The position numbers and the translations under genes were made by a program. A DNA stretch of 64,000 nucleotides. It comes from Smithella sp. (GTDB taxonomy: Bacteria; Desulfobacterota; Syntrophia; Syntrophales; Smithellaceae). Below are positions 61,237-64,000 of this stretch, in pieces. The DNA lies in contig SCVW01000034.1 of assembly GCA_007244375.1 (NCBI GenBank), forward strand, positions 1 through 64,000, read 5' to 3'. The notes beneath the pieces are model-generated. The model saw nothing but the letters and a program-made list of their open reading frames with translations, did no database searches and was not told where the DNA came from. The stretch's first letter is position 1; every line of letters begins with the position of its first letter.

Positions 61237-64000
61237 TTATTTGACCTCGGTTGAATTTGTATTTTCAATTGCAGCCGGTTTCTGCTTTTGTTTTCTACCG
61301 AATATTTTTTCAATCAAAACATAAAACAATGGCGTGAATATAACGACCAGCAATGTTGCGGTAACCATGCCGCCCAGTACGCTGGTTCCGATGGCGTTTT
61401 GCGCACCCGCGCCAGCGCCGGTTGTAAAGGCTAGAGGAAGAACTCCGAAGCCGAAGGCCAGAGAAGTCATCATGATGGGACGAAAGCGCAATCTTGCGCC
61501 CTCCAGTGTGGCTTCAATAATGCCCATGCCTCTTTCCAATCCACCCTTGGCAAACTGTACGATCAGGATTGCGTTCTTGGTGGTGAGTCCCAGCGTTGTG
61601 AGCAAACCGATTTGAAAATAAACGTCGTTGGCCAATCCCCGTGTACTGGAGGCGATAATGCCGCCGATGACACCCAACGGCAGAACAATCAAAATCGAAA
61701 TCGGAATCGTCCAGCTCTCATAAAGCGCTGCCAGACACAGGAAGATTACAAACACTGAAAAGGCGTATAACAGCGGCGCCTGCGAACTGGCCATCCTCTC
61801 CTGGTAGGAAAGACCGGTCCAGTCATAGCCGATTCCCCGTGGTAATTTTGCGACAATCTCTTCCATGGCCTTCATGGCTTCGCCGGAACTTCTTCCACGG
61901 GCCGGTTCGCCCCAGATATTTAGTGAAGGGAAGCCGTTAAATCGCTCAAGTCTCGGTGACCCGGATGTCCAGCGGCCGGAAGCGAAGGAAGAAAAGGGAA
62001 CCATTTTTCCTGATGTATTACGAACGTAGAGTTTTTCCAGATCTTTGGGCAGCATGCGATAAGGAGCATCCACCTGAACAAAAACGCGCTTAACGGAACC
62101 ACTTCTGACGAAGTCGTTGACGTAAGCACTGCCGAATGCCGCTGAAATAGTCCGATGAATAGATGAAATGGGAGCTCCCAATGCACCTGCCTTTTCCCAG
62201 TCCACGTCAATTTTGTATTCGGAAACATCTTCCATGCCATTAGGGCGGACAGATGTAATTCGGGAATCTTTTGATGCCATGCCCAGAAGTTGATACTGAG
62301 CTTGCAGCAAGGCCTGATGTCCAAGATCACCGCGATCTAAAAGTTCGAAGTCGATGCCTTTGGCCATGCCCAGTTCAACAACGGCGGGCGGGGGGAAAGC
62401 GAAAACCATGGCTTCTCTGATACCCGAGAGAAACATCATGGCTCGTCCCGCAATGGCTTTGACCTTAAGATCGGCTCGGTTTCGAAGTTTCCAGTCCTTT
62501 AATTTGATGAACACCATGCCATTATTTTGCGCACGTCCGGAAAAACCCATGCCGGTAAGGGTCAGGCAGGATTCCACAGCTTCTTTTTCATTCTCTTGGA
62601 AATAATGTTCGATTTTCTTTGTGACTGCTTTTGTTTGTTCCAATGTGGAACCTTTGGGCATGAGAATCTGGGCCAACAGGATACCCTGATCTTCATCAGG
62701 CAAATAGGCCGTGGGCATGCGCAAATATAAAAATCCCATGGCTACGACGATTACTAGGAAAACAATGAGGTAGCGTTTTTGTTTAGTCAAGGAATGACCA
62801 ACCATATTTACATATCTTTTCCTGAGACCGAAGAACATGCGATCAAACCAAAGAAAAAAAGGACGTAGAAGGGGATGCGCGTTTTCCGCCGGCTCGTGTC
62901 CGGATTTAACCGGTTTAAGCAGCGAGGCACAAAGTACCGGTGTCAGAATCAACGCGACAACCACCGACAGAAGCATGGCAGAGATGATGGTTATAGAAAA
63001 CTGGCGATAAATGATGCCGGTGGAACCGGGAAAGAACGCCATCGGTCCGAACACGGCCGAAAGTACCAATCCGATACCTATGAGCGCACTTGTAATTTGT
63101 TCCATGGATTTGGCGGTGGCTTCCTTCGGCGGAATGCCTTCCTCAGACATTATTCTTTCCACATTTTCGACGACGACGATAGCGTCGTCCACCAGAAGGC
63201 CGATAGCCAAGACCATAGCAAACATGGTGAGCATATTGATGGAATAGCCAAACAATCCAAGTATTCCAAATGTTCCCAGAAGTACCACTGGTACTGCAAT
63301 CGTTGGAATTAATGTAGCTCTGAAGTTGCCCAGAAAAAGCCACATGACCAGGAAAACCAGCAGAATAGCCTCAAAAAGCGTTTTTACCACTTCACTGATT
63401 GCCACTTTTATGAAAGGCGTTGTGTCAAAAGGATAGACGACCTTCAGTCCCGGTGGGAAGAATTTACTCAATTCCGCCAGCTTCGCTTTAACTCTGTCTG
63501 CCGTATCTAGGGCATTAGCGCCTGCCGCCTGCCGGATTGCCAGGCCGGTTGCAGGTTTGCTGTTGATTTCTGCCTGAATGTCGTAAACTTCTGTTCCAAG
63601 TTCTGTCCGGCCGATATCACTTATCCGGATAATAGAACCGTCGGGATTAATGCGCACGGGAATGGCGGCAAATTCTTCCGGGGTTTTCAACATATTCTGA
63701 ACGAGTATTGAAGCGTTGAGTCGCTGACCTTCCAGCGCCGGTGCGCCGCCCAACTGGCCGGCGGAAACTTCCACGTTGTAGGATTTCAAGGCTGCAATGA
63801 TATCATCAATTGTCAAATTGTAACTTGTTAGTTTGTCGGGATTGAGCCAGACGCGCATAGCGTACCCGCTGCCGAAAATGTTTACTTCACCTACGCCCGG
63901 CACACGCGCCAGAATTTTTTCCAGATTTGATTTTGCGTAATCCTGCAGGTCGTTTCTTTCCATACTGCCGTCTTCCGAAATTAATCCTACAATCAGCAGA
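61237..64000 (-). CDS. RND multidrug efflux transporter, AcrB/HAE1 family (5' partial)
   Basis: The frame stays open past the first Met at 63963 to the window edge, and the upstream codons encode ISEDGS as in AcrB, so the gene starts outside. The visible 920 residues or so correspond to AcrB from about residue 130 to the end. The proton-relay Asp pair in TM4 is present (GLLVDDAIVVVENVER). Porter-domain segments (GANALDTADRVKAKL) and the second half with TM7-12 are also seen. It exports drugs or lipophilic compounds with a periplasmic adaptor that must lie outside the window, and with the outer-membrane factor that follows. Confidence 0.95.
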   Translation of the reverse strand, partial: LLIVGLISEDGSMERNDLQDYAKSNLEKILARVPGVGEVNIFGSGYAMRVWLNPDKLTSYNLTIDDIIAALKSYNVEVSAGQLGGAPALEGQRLNASILVQNMLKTPEEFAAIPVRINPDGSIIRISDIGRTELGTEVYDIQAEINSKPATGLAIRQAAGANALDTADRVKAKLAELSKFFPPGLKVVYPFDTTPFIKVAISEVVKTLFEAILLVFLVMWLFLGNFRATLIPTIAVPVVLLGTFGILGLFGYSINMLTMFAMVLAIGLLVDDAIVVVENVERIMSEEGIPPKEATAKSMEQITSALIGIGLVLSAVFGPMAFFPGSTGIIYRQFSITIISAMLLSVVVALILTPVLCASLLKPVKSGHEPAENAHPLLRPFFLWFDRMFFGLRKRYVNMVGHSLTKQKRYLIVFLVIVVAMGFLYLRMPTAYLPDEDQGILLAQILMPKGSTLEQTKAVTKKIEHYFQENEKEAVESCLTLTGMGFSGRAQNNGMVFIKLKDWKLRNRADLKVKAIAGRAMMFLSGIREAMVFAFPPPAVVELGMAKGIDFELLDRGDLGHQALLQAQYQLLGMASKDSRITSVRPNGMEDVSEYKIDVDWEKAGALGAPISSIHRTISAAFGSAYVNDFVRSGSVKRVFVQVDAPYRMLPKDLEKLYVRNTSGKMVPFSSFASGRWTSGSPRLERFNGFPSLNIWGEPARGRSSGEAMKAMEEIVAKLPRGIGYDWTGLSYQERMASSQAPLLYAFSVFVIFLCLAALYESWTIPISILIVLPLGVIGGIIASSTRGLANDVYFQIGLLTTLGLTTKNAILIVQFAKGGLERGMGIIEATLEGARLRFRPIMMTSLAFGFGVLPLAFTTGAGAGAQNAIGTSVLGGMVTATLLVVIFTPLFYVLIEKIFGRKQKQKPAAIENTNSTEVK

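Overview
The window looks like chromosomal DNA of an AT-rich anaerobic deltaproteobacterium, probably of the Syntrophales (Syntrophus/Smithella type). This is inferred from gene content: a class III polyhydroxyalkanoate (PHA) system, a CoA-transferase/GNAT fusion, an hslVU-argBDFGH-dap gene run, a CarD/PIN-TRAM/ispDF run, and a Cam-type gamma carbonic anhydrase. No phage, insertion sequence with transposase, CRISPR array or rRNA operon is visible. Most of the window is housekeeping DNA, with one accessory-looking metabolic island (about 1.8-12.9 kb) and several small non-coding palindromic repeats.

Layout. 0-0.5 kb: end of an OmpA-type protein and its terminator. 0.5-5.7 kb (minus): a PHA-synthase-like protein, a CoA-transferase/GNAT fusion and a phosphomannomutase, closely spaced. 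5.8-12.9 kb: the divergent PHA cluster phaE-phaC, a tandem-GAF protein, a phaJ-like hydratase and a YihY membrane protein, then two mini-phasins (minus) and phaR (plus). No phaA or phaB is present. The (R)-3-hydroxyacyl-CoA for polymer synthesis is therefore probably drawn from beta-oxidation intermediates by the hydratase, which would suit a syntrophic fatty- or aromatic-acid degrader. 13-18.3 kb (minus): Nudix CoA pyrophosphatase, YheT hydrolase, TPR protein, tRNA-Met, an exported repeat protein and a hemolysin-III protein. 18.4-23.9 kb: purB, nadB, tsaD, rsmA and a small exported protein.

24.2-39.3 kb is one long plus-strand run: miaB, a bifunctional-nuclease-family gene, xerC, hslV, hslU, argB-D-F-G-H, a lipoprotein, dapA, dapB, folK, a small zinc-finger membrane protein, a transaldolase and a CDP-alcohol phosphatidyltransferase. 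tRNA-Gly and tRNA-Cys follow under a near-consensus promoter. carD, a PIN-TRAM protein, an ispD-ispF fusion and gltX run to 44.4 kb. On the minus strand are a DUF2784 protein and a carboxyltransferase subunit. From 46.6 kb: truA, rfbD, mutL, miaA, a TPR/SLH-like lipoprotein, valS, and a cofactor group (nadC, birA, coaX, coaE). Then come a gamma carbonic anhydrase and a zinc-finger/J-domain protein. The window ends in a minus-strand RND efflux pair (inner-membrane pump cut by the window edge, plus outer-membrane factor).

The less ordinary signals are four. First, a divergent second PHA-synthase-like gene with an altered nucleophile motif, next to a CoA-transferase/GNAT fusion. Second, a tandem-GAF sensor with no output domain inside the pha cluster. 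Third, a pair of related 125-150 bp palindromic elements at 9.1 and 41.6 kb (one with perfect 21-bp inverted ends), plus other hairpin repeats. Fourth, a standalone zinc-finger/J-domain protein. Family assignments come from reading motifs; no database search was run.
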